A stretch of DNA of 64,000 nucleotides from Theodoxus fluviatilis (GCA_034096865.1 JAWQFJ010001862.1:70001-134000); one strand, 5' to 3'; positions 1-12,318 are shown, numbered from the stretch's first letter. Made by a program: numbers and translations. Notes: generated by a model not told the origin, from the sequence alone.

Positions 1-912
1 TCCCCTCTCCCTGTCTGTCTTTCTCGCTGTCTCAGTGTGGCCATGCTGTCCATCCCCTCTCCCTGTCTCAGTGTGGCCATTCTGTCCATCCCCTCTCCCT
101 GTCTGTCTTTCTCGCTGTCTCAGTGTGGCCATGCTGTCCATCCCCTCTCCCTGTCTGTCTTTCTCGCTGTCTCAGTGTGGCCATGCTGTCCATCCCCTCT
201 CCCTGTCTCAGTGTGGCCATTCTGTCCATCCCCTCTCCCTGTCTGTCTTTCTCCCTGTCTCAGTGTGACCATGCTGTCCATCCCCTCTCCCTGTCTGTCT
301 TTCTCGCTGTCTCAGTGTGGCCATTCTGTCCATCCCCTCTCCCTGTCTGTCTTTCTCGCTGTCTCAGTGTGGCCATGCTGTCCATCCCCTCTCCCTGTCT
401 GTCTTTCTCCCTGTCTCAGTGTGGCCATGCTGTCCATCCCCTCTCCCTGTCTGTCTTTCTCGCTGTCTCAGTGTGGCCATTCTGTCCATCCCCTCTCCCT
501 GTCTGTCTTTCTCGCTGTCTCAGTGTGGCCATGCTGTCCATCCCCTCTCCCTGTCTCAGTGTGGCCATGCTGTCCATCCCCTCTCCCTGTCTGTCTTTCT
601 CCCTGTCTCAGTGTGGCCATGCTGTCCATCCCCTCTCCCTGTCTGTCTTTCTCGCTGTCTCAGTGTGGCCATTCTGTCCATCCCCTCTCCCTGTCTCAGT
701 GTGGCCATGCTGTCCATCCCCTCTCCCTGTCTCAGTGTGGCCATGCTGTCCATCCCCTCTCCCTGTCTGTCTTTCTCCCTGTCTCAGTGTGGCCATTCTG
801 TCCATCCCCTCTCCCTGTCTGTCTTTCTCGCTGTCTCAGTGTGGCCATGCTGTCCATCCCCTCTCCCTGTCTCAGTGTGGCCATTATGTCCATCCCCTCT
901 CCCTGTCTGTAT
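1..912. repeat. 52/37-bp composite minisatellite
   Basis: A tandem array built from a 52-bp unit (CTGTCTCAGTGTGGCCATGC, then TGTCCATCCCCTCTCCC, then TGTCTGTCTTTCTCG) and a 37-bp short form lacking the CTGTCTTTCTCG-type tail. The array is already running at base 1, so its left edge is outside the window. Neither unit is a multiple of three and no stop occurs in any forward frame, so all three plus-strand frames stay open for 240-340 codons. These are repeat artefacts, not proteins. Confidence 0.95.
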
Positions 913-1461
913 GCATTGTTTGTCTTTTGCTTCCTTTCATCGTTTCTGTTTTTCTTTTTGTTCTTTATTTGCTCTACATGCACCAGAGGGTACAATCAAT
1001 TGTATACATACGTTCAAAGGACAAATGTATTTAATAAATCTGTACAGATAAAAGGTAAATGAGTAACATATGAAACCTGACGTGCTTGTTTCGACACCTT
1101 AGAACGACACAGAAAGGTTACAGCTGTTGTATTAAAAAGGGAAATACAAAGACAAAAGTCAAACGTTAAAATGGGGTCAAGTAAACCAGAATATAAGACG
1201 GAATTGAAAAAAGAAATACATTCATTACTTAAACGATTCCTTTAGGCTCGCCAGGTACGAAGACGCATTTACTGAGAAGAGGGGAGAAGTGTTCTGATAA
1301 GAAAACATCTAACGAAGGATCGATCAAATGGGCCAATGATGTGGGAGTAAAATATAAAGCGGTTCGAGATGCAGATGTGGATAATGTTTCACTCTATAAA
1401 ACCAACAGCTGTGCATTGTATCTTGAAGCCAAGCGTTAAGTGTTTGGCCTCGAAGAACTGT
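913..1461. other. intergenic, no gene seen
   Basis: AT-rich unique-looking sequence between two tandem arrays. I see no coding exon, RNA gene or recognisable transposon here. Confidence 0.6.
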
Positions 1462-1629
1462 CACGGAGCAGTGGTCATGTAGTAGGAGCAGTGGTCATGT
1501 AGTAGGAGCAGTGGTCATGTAGTAGGAGCAGTGGTCATGTAGTAGGAGCAGTGGTCATGTAGTAGGAGCAGTGGTCATGTAGTAGGAGCAGTGGTCATGT
1601 AGTAGGAGCAGTGGTCATGTAGTAGGAGT
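1462..1629. repeat. 20-bp tandem repeat, 8 copies
   Basis: Eight perfect or near-perfect copies of GGAGCAGTGGTCATGTAGTA. The lack of divergence points to recent expansion. Confidence 0.97.
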
Positions 1630-1721
1630 GAATTTTAGCCGAGGAAGACACAGGGAGTTGGTCAAAGCTGAGAACAAGTGCCACATATTCTGATCATTCA
1701 TCCACTTATCTCACCCTATGT

Positions 1722-1778
1722 CGCAGTGTTTCCCGCCTCGGCCAGCCTACAAGGCGGTTAGGCCGTAAAACACTGTCC
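1722..1778 (+). repeat. SINE-like 3' end
   Basis: Contains CCTACAAGGCGGTTAGGCCGTAAAACACTGTCC. This matches the 3' box (CCTACAAAGGCTGATAGG, then CCGTAAAAC, then a CATCC tail) seen in many copies across the window. It runs straight into the (CATC)n array. Confidence 0.6.
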
Positions 1779-2269
1779 ATATATCCATCCATCCATCCAT
1801 CCATCCATCCTTCCATCCATCCATCCATCCATCCATCCATCCATCCATCCATCCATCCATCCATCCATCCATCCATCCATCCATCCATCCATCCATCCAT
1901 CCATCCATCCATCCATCCATCCATCCTTCCATCCATCCATCCATCCATCCATCTATCCATCCATCCATCCATCCATCCATCCATCCATCCATCTATCCTT
2001 CCATCCATCCATCCATCCATCCATCCATCCATCCATCCATCCTTCCATCCTTCCATCCATCCATCCATCCATCCATCTATCCTTCCATCCATCCATCCAT
2101 CCATCCATCCTTCCATCCATCCATCCATCCATCCATCCATCCATCCATCCTTCCATCCATCCATCCATCCATCCATCCATCCATCCATCAATCCATCCAT
2201 CCATCCATCCATCCATCCATCCATCCATCCATCCTATCCTTCCATCCATCCATCCATCCATCCATCCTT
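1779..2269. repeat. (ATCC)n microsatellite
   Basis: About 490 bp of CATC tetranucleotides with scattered CTTC and CTATC variants. It gives long low-complexity minus-strand frames of MDGWMDGW type that are not genes. It begins exactly at a SINE-like tail. Confidence 0.97.
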
Positions 2270-3182
2270 GTCCTAGACTCCAGTCTTATGAGACACTCCT
2301 CCACAAATCTTGACACGCGTGTCTTGTCCCAGACTCCAATCTTATGGGACACTCCTCCACAAATCTTGACACGCGTGACTTGTCCTAGATTCCTGTCTTA
2401 TGGGACACTCCTCCACAAATCTTGACACGCGTGACTTGTCCCAGATTCCAATCTTATGGGACACTCCTTCACAAATCTTGACACGCGTGTCTTGTCCCAG
2501 ACTCCAGTCTTATGGGACACTCCTCCACAAATCTTGACACGCGTGTCTTGTCCCAGACTCCAGTCTTATGGGACACTCCTCCACAAATCTTGACACGCGT
2601 GACTTGTCCCAGACTCCAGTCTTATGGGACACTCCTCCACAAATCTTGACACTTGTGTCTTGTCCCAGATTCCTGTCTTATGGGACACTCCTCCACAAAT
2701 CTTGACACTTGTGTCTTGTCCCAGACTCCAGTCTTATGGGACACTCCTTCACAAATCTTGACACGCGTGACTTGTCCCAGACTCCAGTCTTATGGGACAC
2801 TCCTCCACAAATCTTGACACTTGTGTCTTGTCCCAGACTCCAGTCTTATGGGACACTCCTTCACAAATCTTGACACGCGTGACTTGTCCCAGACTCCAGT
2901 CTTATGGGACACTCCTCCACAAATCTTGACACGCGTGTCTTGTCCCAGACTCCAGTCTTATGGGACACTCCTCCACAAATCTTGACACGCGTGTCTTGTC
3001 CCAGATTCCAATCTTATGGGACACTCCTTCACAAATCTTGACACGCGTGTCTTGTCCCAGACTCCAGTCTTATGGGACACTCCTCCACAAATCTTGACAC
3101 GCGTGTCTTGTCCCAGATTCCTGTCTTATGGGACACTCCTCCACAAATCTTGACACGCGTGTCTTGTCCCAGATTCCTGTCC
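2268..3182. repeat. 56-bp minisatellite, ~16 copies
   Basis: The unit reads CTTGTCCCAGACTCCAGTC, TTATGGGACACTCCTCCAC, AAATCTTGACACGCGTGT. Variant sites (CACGCGTGT or CACTTGTGT, ACTCCAGTC or ATTCCTGTC, CCTCC or CCTTC) recur in blocks, so copies spread by local duplication. Confidence 0.96.
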
Positions 3183-3298
3183 ACTGGGCGACTCACCCTT
3201 CTCGGGCTGCAGCGCTGAGGACTGCACTCTCCGGGGCCAGCCTTACCGCAGGGAGTGTTGTACGACCTGCGTTGCCTTCCTTAACTGACGTCATTTCT

Positions 3299-3418
3299 CC
3301 CCCCAACCCCCAACACCTAACCCCAAACCCCCAACCCAAACCCCAACCTCCACCCCCAACCCCAACCCTTTCCTCATTCCCAACCTCCACCCCCACCCCC
3401 CACCTCGCCTTTCCCCAA
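3299..3418. other. C-rich / G-rich strand-asymmetric tract
   Basis: Runs of CCCC and CCCAA with almost no G on the plus strand (CCCCAACCCCCAACACC type). The minus strand has many G3-G5 runs a few bases apart, a layout compatible with G-quadruplex or i-motif folding. Confidence 0.6.
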
Positions 3419-4205
3419 TAAGGAATAGTTAGCTTTTTTTTGCAAGACTCCACCTAAGTATAGTATTACAGAAACGTGGCAAAATATGTGTACATCTGTA
3501 GTATCCTTCATAGACGAAACTAGTTGTAAGTGTCACACGAACATTATCAGATGTGGAGTGAAACCGAAGCAGTTTGATATAAATGGGCGGATCTTTGGAC
3601 AATTTAAAGAATTTCCAATTTAAATTTACAGAACTCCTTTGTTATGTAAAATGTTTTATCGAATTGCCACTTCCTGTGGGCCGGAGGCCATAATAAACGA
3701 GGGTGAAGTCTGGAGATCCTTGCATTTTTCTGAGTTATCTTTGCTAAACTCGAGTTGTTTCCCTTGACAGAGGCGGGACTTGAGATGCTTCCCTTAACAT
3801 TGCCTCTTGACATCATCCGGCCCCAGTTGTGTCCCTTGAAACTGTTGTTCCGCCAGGTTTGTATTTCCCTCAGAACTGTCCACACCTTGGTCTCCTCTAT
3901 TGCACGCACAGCATGGACATTGTGTACTCTCCCAGGGCTGTCCACACCATGGAGTCCTCTATTTCATGCACAGCCTTGACACTTGTTTTCTCTCTCAAAA
4001 CTCAGGACCCGGCAACCCATGAAGCAGTTTAGTCCAAGTCGTGACGTCATTTCCCCAAGCTAGTCGAAGGAATGAGATTGTGGACAGGTCCAAAGGATTT
4101 GAATTTGACAAATTCCTTCTGATGGGAACCACTGGCAACAGTTACCTCCCTTGTGCACGAAAATGGGGAATATACAATCGACGAAGCACTATCATTGTAA
4201 ACATG
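3419..4205. other. intergenic, no gene seen
   Basis: Short open frames on both strands but no conserved domain or splice-bounded exon that I can support. A loose repetition of TCCACACC and CTCTATT phrases occurs at 3870-3990. Confidence 0.5.
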
Positions 4206-4317
4206 AATATGCACACCCACTCACTCACTCACACACACACACACACACACGCACACCCACACCCCCACACACACAAGCACGCACGCACACCCACACCCAC
4301 ACAAATACACACACACA

Positions 4318-4362
<45 letters not shown>

Positions 4363-4390
4363 GCACGCACACGGACACGTGTATGTGTGC
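4206..4390. repeat. (CA)n microsatellite
   Basis: Interrupted CA dinucleotide tract with CACC and GCACGCAC variants. Confidence 0.97.
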
Positions 4391-5424
4391 GTAAACACAC
4401 AATCGCGGTTGTGCTTGCGCGCTTCTTGAATCGTTTGCAGACTTCATTTTCAAATTTTCATTTCAACTTTTAATTGCTAATGAGCTTCAGCTTTGCTACT
4501 ATATGGCTTGAAAAAATGAAATAAAAACAAGGCATGAGCATTTTATGTTGACATATTTCGGGGATGCCATAACATGCTCTGTGTAGCAACAAGACAGCAA
4601 CGGTTTTGGAGCTGATCCTTGCAGCATGCCGAGGAGGAGACCGTTGGACATAACTGCTTTCAATCAATGCGAACAAGTTCGGTACAGGGTTGCTGTAATA
4701 TTAGTCAGTAGGTGGAAGAGATGGTGTCTACAGCTTCATTTGTTTTTTAAATGCATGCTAATTTACTCGTTTTTTCTTTTGTGGCAATGGCGCGTTGCTG
4801 ATTATTAACACACGAGAAGGGCATGCATCTTGCAGATTCTTCAGCATTAGTAAGCAAACTATACCTACCCACTATAGAAACCTTGAGACCGCTGGAACCT
4901 TTTTCATTTACCAACTTGCATAGAGAAATATGGAAACAAAATAATGGATTTTTTAACAGCTGAATTTCGGCTCCAGAATAAAAATATAAAGTTTGTCACA
5001 GTATAGTTTGTCTTGCCGTTTATGGTCATTTTCCCATTTACTCTTGGATCGTATGACCGACCAGTCATTCATGAAGTCGAAGGGTTGCGTGCATGATTCG
5101 TGTTTCGTGCAGGGCGTAGCATGGTTGTGAAGATTCGAAGCTGCGTTTTGACTGGTGAATAGTCTCTTAAAAGTAGTTTCCGGTTAAGCCTGTTATTGAC
5201 AAATAAATATTGGCTAATATTCGCCATGTCTTGGTAAATTACTTATTGCAAAACTTTCGGCAACTATTGCGCCAAGTCTTGGCAAATATTTAGTTTCTTA
5301 ATAGCTTTACGAAAGCAAACCAAGATCTCGCAAACATTTGTAATACGCCATCGATCGGCACCATGCCCATACTGTAAGAGTGCGATGGGTGGAAATGTAA
5401 ACAGGCGACTTTATTCCCGCCAAT
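4391..5424. other. AT-rich intergenic, no gene seen
   Basis: No exon, RNA gene or transposon recognised. A weak repetition of the phrase GCCAAGTCTTGGCAAATATT occurs near 5210-5300. Confidence 0.5.
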
Positions 5425-5606
5425 GGGTCCCCCTGTGGGTTCGCGGTAAGAATTGACCCACCGCGTCTCCCTACGCGATTCGTAAGAGGCTAATAACTAG
5501 GGACACAATGACTTTATTTGCGTTTACTCAAAACGATTTTAGTGATTTTCGTGCTTAGTGGCCATATCTAGCCATTAAAGGCTGATATGCCGTAAAACAC
5601 TAACCA
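5425..5606 (+). repeat. SINE-like element, near full length
   Basis: Reads CCCTGTGGGTTCGCGGTAAG, then GACCCACCGCGTCTCC, CTACGCGATTCGTAAGAGGC, CTAGGGACACAATGACTT, GTGATTTTCGTGCTTAGTGG, and ends ...GGCTGATATGCCGTAAAAC. The same ordered boxes recur at 11484, 14566, 22030, 32316 (reverse), 34985 (reverse) and 58780. A dispersed ~180-bp family with simple-sequence 3' tails is typical of a SINE; the parental RNA is not identified. Confidence 0.75.
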
Positions 5607-5618
5607 ACCAACCAACTC

Positions 5619-5740
5619 TCTGTGGGTTATGGGTAATAATAGACCCACCGTCTCGTGATTGTTCGTGATCAATTGCCTTACATAGCCCACAGTCTGATAG
5701 GCCGTACAACTCCATTCATTCATTCATTCATTCATTCACT
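5619..5740 (+). repeat. SINE-like element, deleted copy
   Basis: Has the 5' GTGGGTT...GACCCACCGTCTC box joined to GTTCGTGATCAATTGCCTTACATAGCC and a GATAGGCCGTACAAC end, followed by (CATT)n. The central CGATTCGTAAGAGGCG block is missing. Confidence 0.65.
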
Positions 5741-5785
5741 CAAGTATAACTAGGAAACTCGTGGCTTGACTTTGTTTTACTGTAA

Positions 5786-5935
5786 CATCGTCTCGGGATT
5801 GTTCGTGATCAATTGCCTTGCATAGCTCGCAAAGGCCGAGAGGCCGTAAACTTTATTTAGTCATTAATTCAGTATCGTGATCTGACGTGATCAATTGCCT
5901 TACATTGCCTACAAAGGCTGATGCGCCGTAAAACT
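5786..5935 (+). repeat. two tandem SINE-like 3' halves
   Basis: Two consecutive segments, each with a CGTGATCAATTGCCTT box and an AGGCCGTAAAC-type 3' end. They look like partial copies of the same SINE-like family. Confidence 0.55.
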
Positions 5936-6819
5936 TTCTCCACCACCCAGTGTATGGGCAGCACCTGAACACAGAACACTGGGATAACATAAGCGAATCT
6001 CACAACACATATTCGAGAAATAACACAAGGCTTTTTTTAAACAAAATAAAATTATATTTAAAGCTAATCCTCGTCAAAGTTGCCAAACTCCGCACCTTAA
6101 ACTCTTTCATGCATATAGCCAAACTTTTTTAAATAAAATCAAAAATTAAATAACATTTGTGCTGCTTGGATTTGGTTCTCCATATATTCAGGGCTTGTTA
6201 TGGCAGGAATATACAGAGCCCAGGGCATTTCGATCAAGGCAACGATCATAAAAACATAAGATTTCGAAATTATAACTCGCTACATAGTCAAACATCGGAT
6301 ATCATGCGTGCAAATATTGGTTCCAAAACGTGGCGCTGGTTTTTTCATTTTGTACACGTACTTTCAATTCAAGTTGTCGTTCCTACTGGCGCAAGCTGCT
6401 GTTCAAATATCACCGCCAAATTTTTATTAGATATTTCAACGTCATGGTAATAAAATTACGTGAACAAGAAGCAGCTTTGCCAATTTCTAGTCCATGCCGC
6501 GCGTACATATTCGTATGCCGAATATAAGAATAAACACATTTAAAATAGCAAATATGAGTAACAAATTAGTGTCGAAGCATTTGCTCAACGTAGGAGAATG
6601 AATTCTACAAGAGTTTGCATTTTGTATGCACGGCACTTTGCCCAAAGTCTAACTTACCCCTGCTGCCTCAGAATAAACAATTTCTACTCGGATCAAGGGA
6701 TCCTATCGTCTCGCTCAAAACAATACAAGAATTTCTAGACTACGGCTTCCCAGTGGAGGAATACCATAGACCCCAAACTGGGGCAACGTTTTCTATCGAG
6801 TGTTCCCACAGTTGGACAG

Positions 6820-7432
6820 TGTTACGGACTGGCTAACTGGGCCTCAGGTTAGCCTAGCCCGCACAAATGAAAATAAGCAAGAAAACACAAACACCATCAC
6901 ATAGTTACAAATGAGTGTATTCAACGCACAACACAACCCCACTGCCCCGTCCCACACCAGGGCTCACGGGCGCTGACGTGCGGCCCCCGCCGACACACAG
7001 CCTCAGACACTCCAGCGGCCCCCGCCGACTATCTCACTGCAAGCGCTCACAGGGCCCCCGCCCAACAGTCTTCGCTCCGGGCCCCCGCCAGCAAAGCTCC
7101 GAGCCTCAGCCAGTGTCTCTGGGACTCGTACCACACCAAAGAACCCTGGAAAAACACACAAACTCACTCATCCATTCCTTCCCTAGCAATCATCATACAT
7201 CCGCGGTATTTACAAGGTAGAAGAATACAGATAAAATCAGCACTCACCCGTCGCCTTGGGGTTCATTCGCTCGAGTGTCGTACACAGCTTCCACTCGGCA
7301 AGTATACAGTCAATCAGATCATTCGCTCACAGGTGAACACTCCTCAGTCACTACGTCATCACTCATGCTAAAAATAATCACAGTCAAAACCTAGCAAGTG
7401 CACACACCATTCCGCCAATTCGATTCGTAACA
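6820..7432. mobile_element. candidate solo LTR
   Basis: The segment starts TGTTACGGACTGG and ends GATTCGTAACA, giving the TG...CA termini and short inverted ends (TGTTACG/CGTAACA) expected of an LTR of Ty3/Gypsy type. Flanks are GACAG on the left and ACCAG on the right, so a target duplication is only approximate. The interior has four evenly spaced GGCCCCCGCC GC-boxes (6980-7090) that could be promoter elements. No internal retroviral genes are seen. Confidence 0.4.
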
Positions 7433-8567
7433 ACCAGTACAGGATTGTGCCCACGAGCTGCCATATACTGTCCCATTAGATTCAACACTACAGGCACCAC
7501 TTGCCAAACTGGTTAGCCTGTGTGTTCTCGACCCAAACTTCTCCAGCTCATGATTAAAGCGGCAGTACATGAAAAGGATCCGAAATGGCTGGAAATCATA
7601 TGAAAAATATCACATTTGATTTTGCTCCCTACGACTCAATAATTGTATAAGCCGTCTATGTAAACAATCTCAATATTTACAACGCATGTAGATGTTCTCC
7701 ACAAAAATGAACTTATGGGAATGTTTCGACTATAATTTAAAACTTTAATTTTTTTCTCAAACATGAATATACGCAAATGATTAATTTCGTAATACGTCGC
7801 CAGTATGAAAATCTTTCTTGGGGACTGACATTCTAGAACGTGTGACATCCCCAAACTTGTAAACTTTCAAATTTACAAAAGGTGCAATTAAACGTTTGAC
7901 ATTGGCGTCGTTATTTTTCATATAAATGGGCTTTCAATGCAAAATTTAAAATTGATAATAAAAACAGTTCCAAGTCAACAGACGGTCAATGGGGTCACAC
8001 CCGCTTGCAGCGACAGTGACGCATGTATAAGCTGCAAGTCTGTCCTAGAGGTCCAGAAATAATAAGGCGTGGTCTTTGTCGTTGCTACAGCCTTTCAGAT
8101 TACAAAGGCTGAAGATCCGTAATGTCCCTTTAATTCATATAACATACTGATTCATTGAATGATTGGTTTTCATCGTTGCCATGGCTCCTTCATGAGTTTG
8201 CCCATACACACGTCACTACTCCAAGATACTCTCCGACCTGAATTCTTCAACAGTTAAGATATCTTTCGAACAGCTAGCCCACGTTCTTGCATTTCATTGA
8301 GTTTTCTGTCGGTGAACGGATATGTAAAATTGAAAACTTTCAGTTGTTTTCCAACTAATCTCTTTGTTTTCGAGCTTGTTTCTGAATCAAGTGCTTCGAG
8401 GGAAATGGTTGATGGTGAAAGTACTTGACTAAAGTATTAAAAAGTATTTGGACGAGGAAAGTATACCAAGCAGAAATGTTTCATAGCCATTTTTTTTCTT
8501 TCTGACCAACAGCAATGGTCTTTGTCCCGAGGGACACTGTCTTGGGTTTCCGTATTTGTCCTTTAGA
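7433..8567. other. intergenic, no gene seen
   Basis: No exon recognised. A short relic of the SINE-like family (AAAGGCTGAAGATCCGTAA) lies at about 8105. Confidence 0.45.
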
Positions 8568-11353
8568 CAACTCCAAACCTTCCCAACACATTCGTCAACT
8601 CCAAACCTTCCCAACACATTCCTCAACTCCAAACATTCCCAACACATTCCTCAACTCCAAACATTCCCAACACATTCCTCAACTCCAAACATTCCCAACA
8701 CATTCCTCAACTCCAAACCTTCCCAACACATTCCTCAACTCCAAACCTTCCCAACACATTCCTCAACTCCAAACATTCCCAACACATTCCTCACCTCTAA
8801 ACCTTCCCAACACATTCCTCAACTCTAAACCTTCCCAACACATTCGTCAACTCCAAACATTCCCAACACATTCCTCAACTCTAAACCTTCCCAACACATT
8901 CCTCAACTCCAAACCTTCCCAACACATTCCTCAACTCCAAACCTTCCCAACACATTCCTCAACTCCAAACATTCCCAACACATTCCTCAACTCTAAACCT
9001 TCCCAACACATTCGTCAAATCCAAACATTCCCAACACATTCGTCAACTCTAAACCTTCCCAACACATTCGTCAACTCAAAACATTCCCAACACATTCCTC
9101 AACTCTAAACCTTCCCAACACATTCGTCAACTCCAAACATTCCCAACACATTCCTCAACTCCAAACCTTCCCAACACATTCGTCAACTCCAAACATTCCC
9201 AACACATTCCTCAACTCTAAACCTTCCCAACACATTTCTCAACTCTAAACTTTCCCAACACATTCCTCAACTCCAAACATTCCACATTCCTCAACTCTAA
9301 ACATTCCCAACACATTCCTCAACTCTAAACCTTCCCAACACATTCCTCAACTCTAAACCTCCCCAACACATTCCTCAAATCCAAACATTCCCAACACATT
9401 CCTCAACTCCAAACCTTCCCAACACATTCCTCAACTCCAAACCTTCCCAACACATTCCTCAACTCTTAACCTCCCCAACACATTCCTCAACTCTAAACCT
9501 TCACAACACATTCCTCAACTCTAAACCTTCCCAACACATTCCTCAACTCCAAACATTCCCAACACATTCCTCAACTCCAAACATTCCACATTCCTCAACT
9601 CTAAACATTCCCAACACATTCCTCAACTCTAAACCTTCACAACACATTCCTCAACTCTAAACCTTCCCAACACATTCCTCAACTCCAAACCTTCCCAACA
9701 CATTCCTCAACTCCAAACCTTCCCAACACATTCCTCAACTCTAAACCTTCCCAACACATTCCTCAACTGTAAACCTCCTCAACACATTCCTCAACTCTAA
9801 ACCTTCCCAACACATTCCTCAACTCCAAACCTTCCCAACACATTCCTTAACTCTTAACCTCCCCAACACATTCCTCAACTCCAAATCTTCACAACACATT
9901 CCTCAACTCTAAACCTTCACAACACATTCCTCAACTCTAAACATTCCCAACACATTCCTCAACTCCAAACATTCCCAACACATTCCTCAACTCTAAACCT
10001 TCCCAACACATTCCTCAACTCTAAACCTTCACAACACATTCCTCAACTCCAAACATTCCCAATACATTCCTCAACTCCAAAAATTCCCAATACATTCCTC
10101 AACTCCAAACATTCCCAACACATTCCTCAACTCTAAACCTTCACAACACATTCCTCAACTCTAAACCTTCCCAACACATTCCTCAACTCCAAACCTTCCC
10201 AACACATTCCTCAACTCCAAACCTTCCCAACACATTCCTCAACTCCAAACCTTCACAACACATTCCTCAACTCTAAACCTTCACAACACATTCCTCAACT
10301 CCAAACATTCCCAACACATTCCTCAACTCTAATCTTCTTAATACATTCCTCAACTCTAAACCTTCCCAACACATTCCTCAACTCTAAACCTTCACAACAC
10401 ATTCCTCAACTCCAAACATTCCCAATACATTCCTCAACTCCAAAATTCCCAATACATTCCTCAACTCCAAACATTCCCAACACATTCCTCAACTCTAAAC
10501 CTTCACAACACATTCCTCAACTCCAAACATTCCCAACACATTCCTCAGCTCTAAACCTTCCCAACACATTCCTCAACTCCAAACATTCCCAACACATTCC
10601 TCAACTCTAATCTTCTCAACACATTCCTCAACTCTAAACCTTCCCAACACATTCCTCAACTTTAAACTTTCCCAACACATTCGTCAACTCAAAACCTTCC
10701 CAACACATTCCTCAACTCCAAACCTTCCCAACACATTCCTCAACTCTAATCTTCTCAACACATTCCTCAACTCTAAACCTTCCCAACACATTCCTCAACT
10801 CCAAACCTTCCCAACACATTCCTCAACTCTAATCTTCCCAACACATTCCTCAACTCTAAACCTTCCCAACACATTCCTCAACTCTAATCCTTCCCAACAC
10901 ATTCCTCAACTCTAATCCTTCCCAACACATTCCTCAACTCTAAACCTTCCCAACTCATTCCTCAACTCCAAACATTCCCAACACATTCCTCAACTCTAAA
11001 CCTTCCCAACACATTCCTCAACTCCAAACATTCCCAACACATTCCTCAACTCTAATCTTCTCAACACATTCCTCAACTCTAAACCTTCCCAACACATTCC
11101 TCAACTTTAAACCTTCCCAACACATTCGTCAACTCAAAACCTTCCCAACACATTCCTCAACTCCAAACCTTCCCAACACATTCCTCAACTCTAATCTTCT
11201 CAACACATTCCTCAACTCTAAACCTTCCCAACACATTCGTCAACTCCAAACATTCCCAACACATTCCTCAACTCTAATCCTTCCCAACACATTCCTCAAC
11301 TCCAAACCTTCCCAACACATTCCTCAACTCCAAACCTTCCCAACACATTCGTA
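8568..11353. repeat. 28-bp satellite array, ~100 copies
   Basis: The unit is CCTTCCCAACACATTCC followed by TCAACTCCAAA. Main variants are CTCTAAA for CTCCAAA, ATTCCC for CTTCCC, TTCGTC for TTCCTC, and a shortened unit lacking CCAACA. Rare variants recur at distance: the short unit at about 9280 and 9580, and AATACATTCC at about 10060 and 10420. That indicates higher-order duplication of ~300-360-bp blocks. Long open frames through the array are artefacts. Confidence 0.97.
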
Positions 11354-11483
11354 ACATAATCCCTTCACGTTTTAAGATTTTCTTGACTTTCCGTTTATGA
11401 TTCTAACGCTCTGGCCCTATGTGCCTGTTGCCTTTCATTAGACAAGGCAATGAGAATAAAATGCATACATCTATGGCTCATCC

Positions 11484-11660
11484 CCCCCCTTGTGGGTTCG
11501 GGGAAAGAATTGACCCACCGTGTCTCCCTACGCGATTCGTAAGAGGCGAATAATTAGGGATACAGTGACTTGGTTTGCGTTTACTCTAAATTGTGCTAGT
11601 GATGTTCGTACTCAATTGCCTTACATAGCCTACACAGGCTGATAGGCCGTAAAATCCCAT
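11484..11660 (+). repeat. SINE-like element, near full length
   Basis: Reads CCCCTTGTGGGTTCGGGG, AAGAATTGACCCACCG, TCTCCCTACGCGATTCG, and ends GGCTGATAGGCCGTAAAATC followed by a CATCC-type tail. An imperfect duplicate of its right flank (CCCTATGTGCCTGTTGCCTTTCA...) appears at about 11415 and 11684. Confidence 0.75.
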
Positions 11661-11810
11661 GCTTCCATCCTTCCTCTCTGACCCTATGTGCCTGTTGCCT
11701 TTCAGCAGACAAGGCGATGAGAATTAAATGCATACATCTAAGGCTCGTTCGTTCCCTTTTTCCACTCGCGCAGTCACTCCACTGATGCATCACCTTGTGT
11801 GATTCTAACT

Positions 11811-11960
11811 CTAGCTCCAGTGATTTTCGTGGGCAATAGCCTTCAATAGCCTAAATAAGGCTAAAGGGCCTTACAGTCCATGCATCCATTCATTCGTTCA
11901 TTCATGCTTTCATTTTTGTTCATTAGTTTTCCCCCCAGTTATATATTCATTCATTCATTA
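11811..11960 (+). repeat. SINE-like 3' half with (CATT)n tail
   Basis: GCTCCAGTGATTTTCGTG, then AATAGCCTAAATAAGGCTAA and TTACAGTCC, then CATTCATT repeats. It lies just downstream of the last recognised NYN exon. Confidence 0.55.
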
Positions 11961-11989
11961 AGCGGGCACGTCAAGTAGATTCTACTCAC

Positions 11990-12092
11990 TCGTTTATGAT
12001 GACCTTGTCGAAGCTCATGACCTGGCCAGTCCCTGTACGTGTCGTTGCTGAGGGCGGCAGCGTCAAGCTTCTTGGCGGTCTTGAGGACGACG
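11990..12092 (-). CDS. NYN gene exon with SNDTYRDW motif
   Basis: CTCGGCAG|CGTCGTC to AAACGA|GTGAGT, 103 nt. Joined to the previous exon it restores DDVVVLKTAKKLDAAALSND then TYRDW, with the same 18-residue spacing between YDD and SND as Regnase-1. Confidence 0.6.
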
Positions 12093-12217
12093 CTGCCGAG
12101 AGGAGAAATGCAAGGAATAGAAAGTCAGCAGGCTGGCAAATGTTTAACAGAAGCAACGACGACAACCAATGATGAGGATGATGATGGATGATGATGATGA
12201 TGGAGAATGATGATGAT

Positions 12218-12263
<46 letters not shown>

Positions 12264-12282
12264 TGATGGAGAAGGATTGATC

Positions 12283-12318
<36 letters not shown>

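Noticed and set aside
1706..2261. [12 protein letters not shown] proteins
   Set aside because: Translation of an (ATCC)n microsatellite.
2268..3182. CRISPR-like spacing of repeats
   Set aside because: Units are contiguous with no unique spacers, and the genome is eukaryotic.
8515..9108. 197-residue Pro/Thr/Asn-rich frame
   Set aside because: Lies wholly in the 28-bp satellite and has no start or context of a gene.
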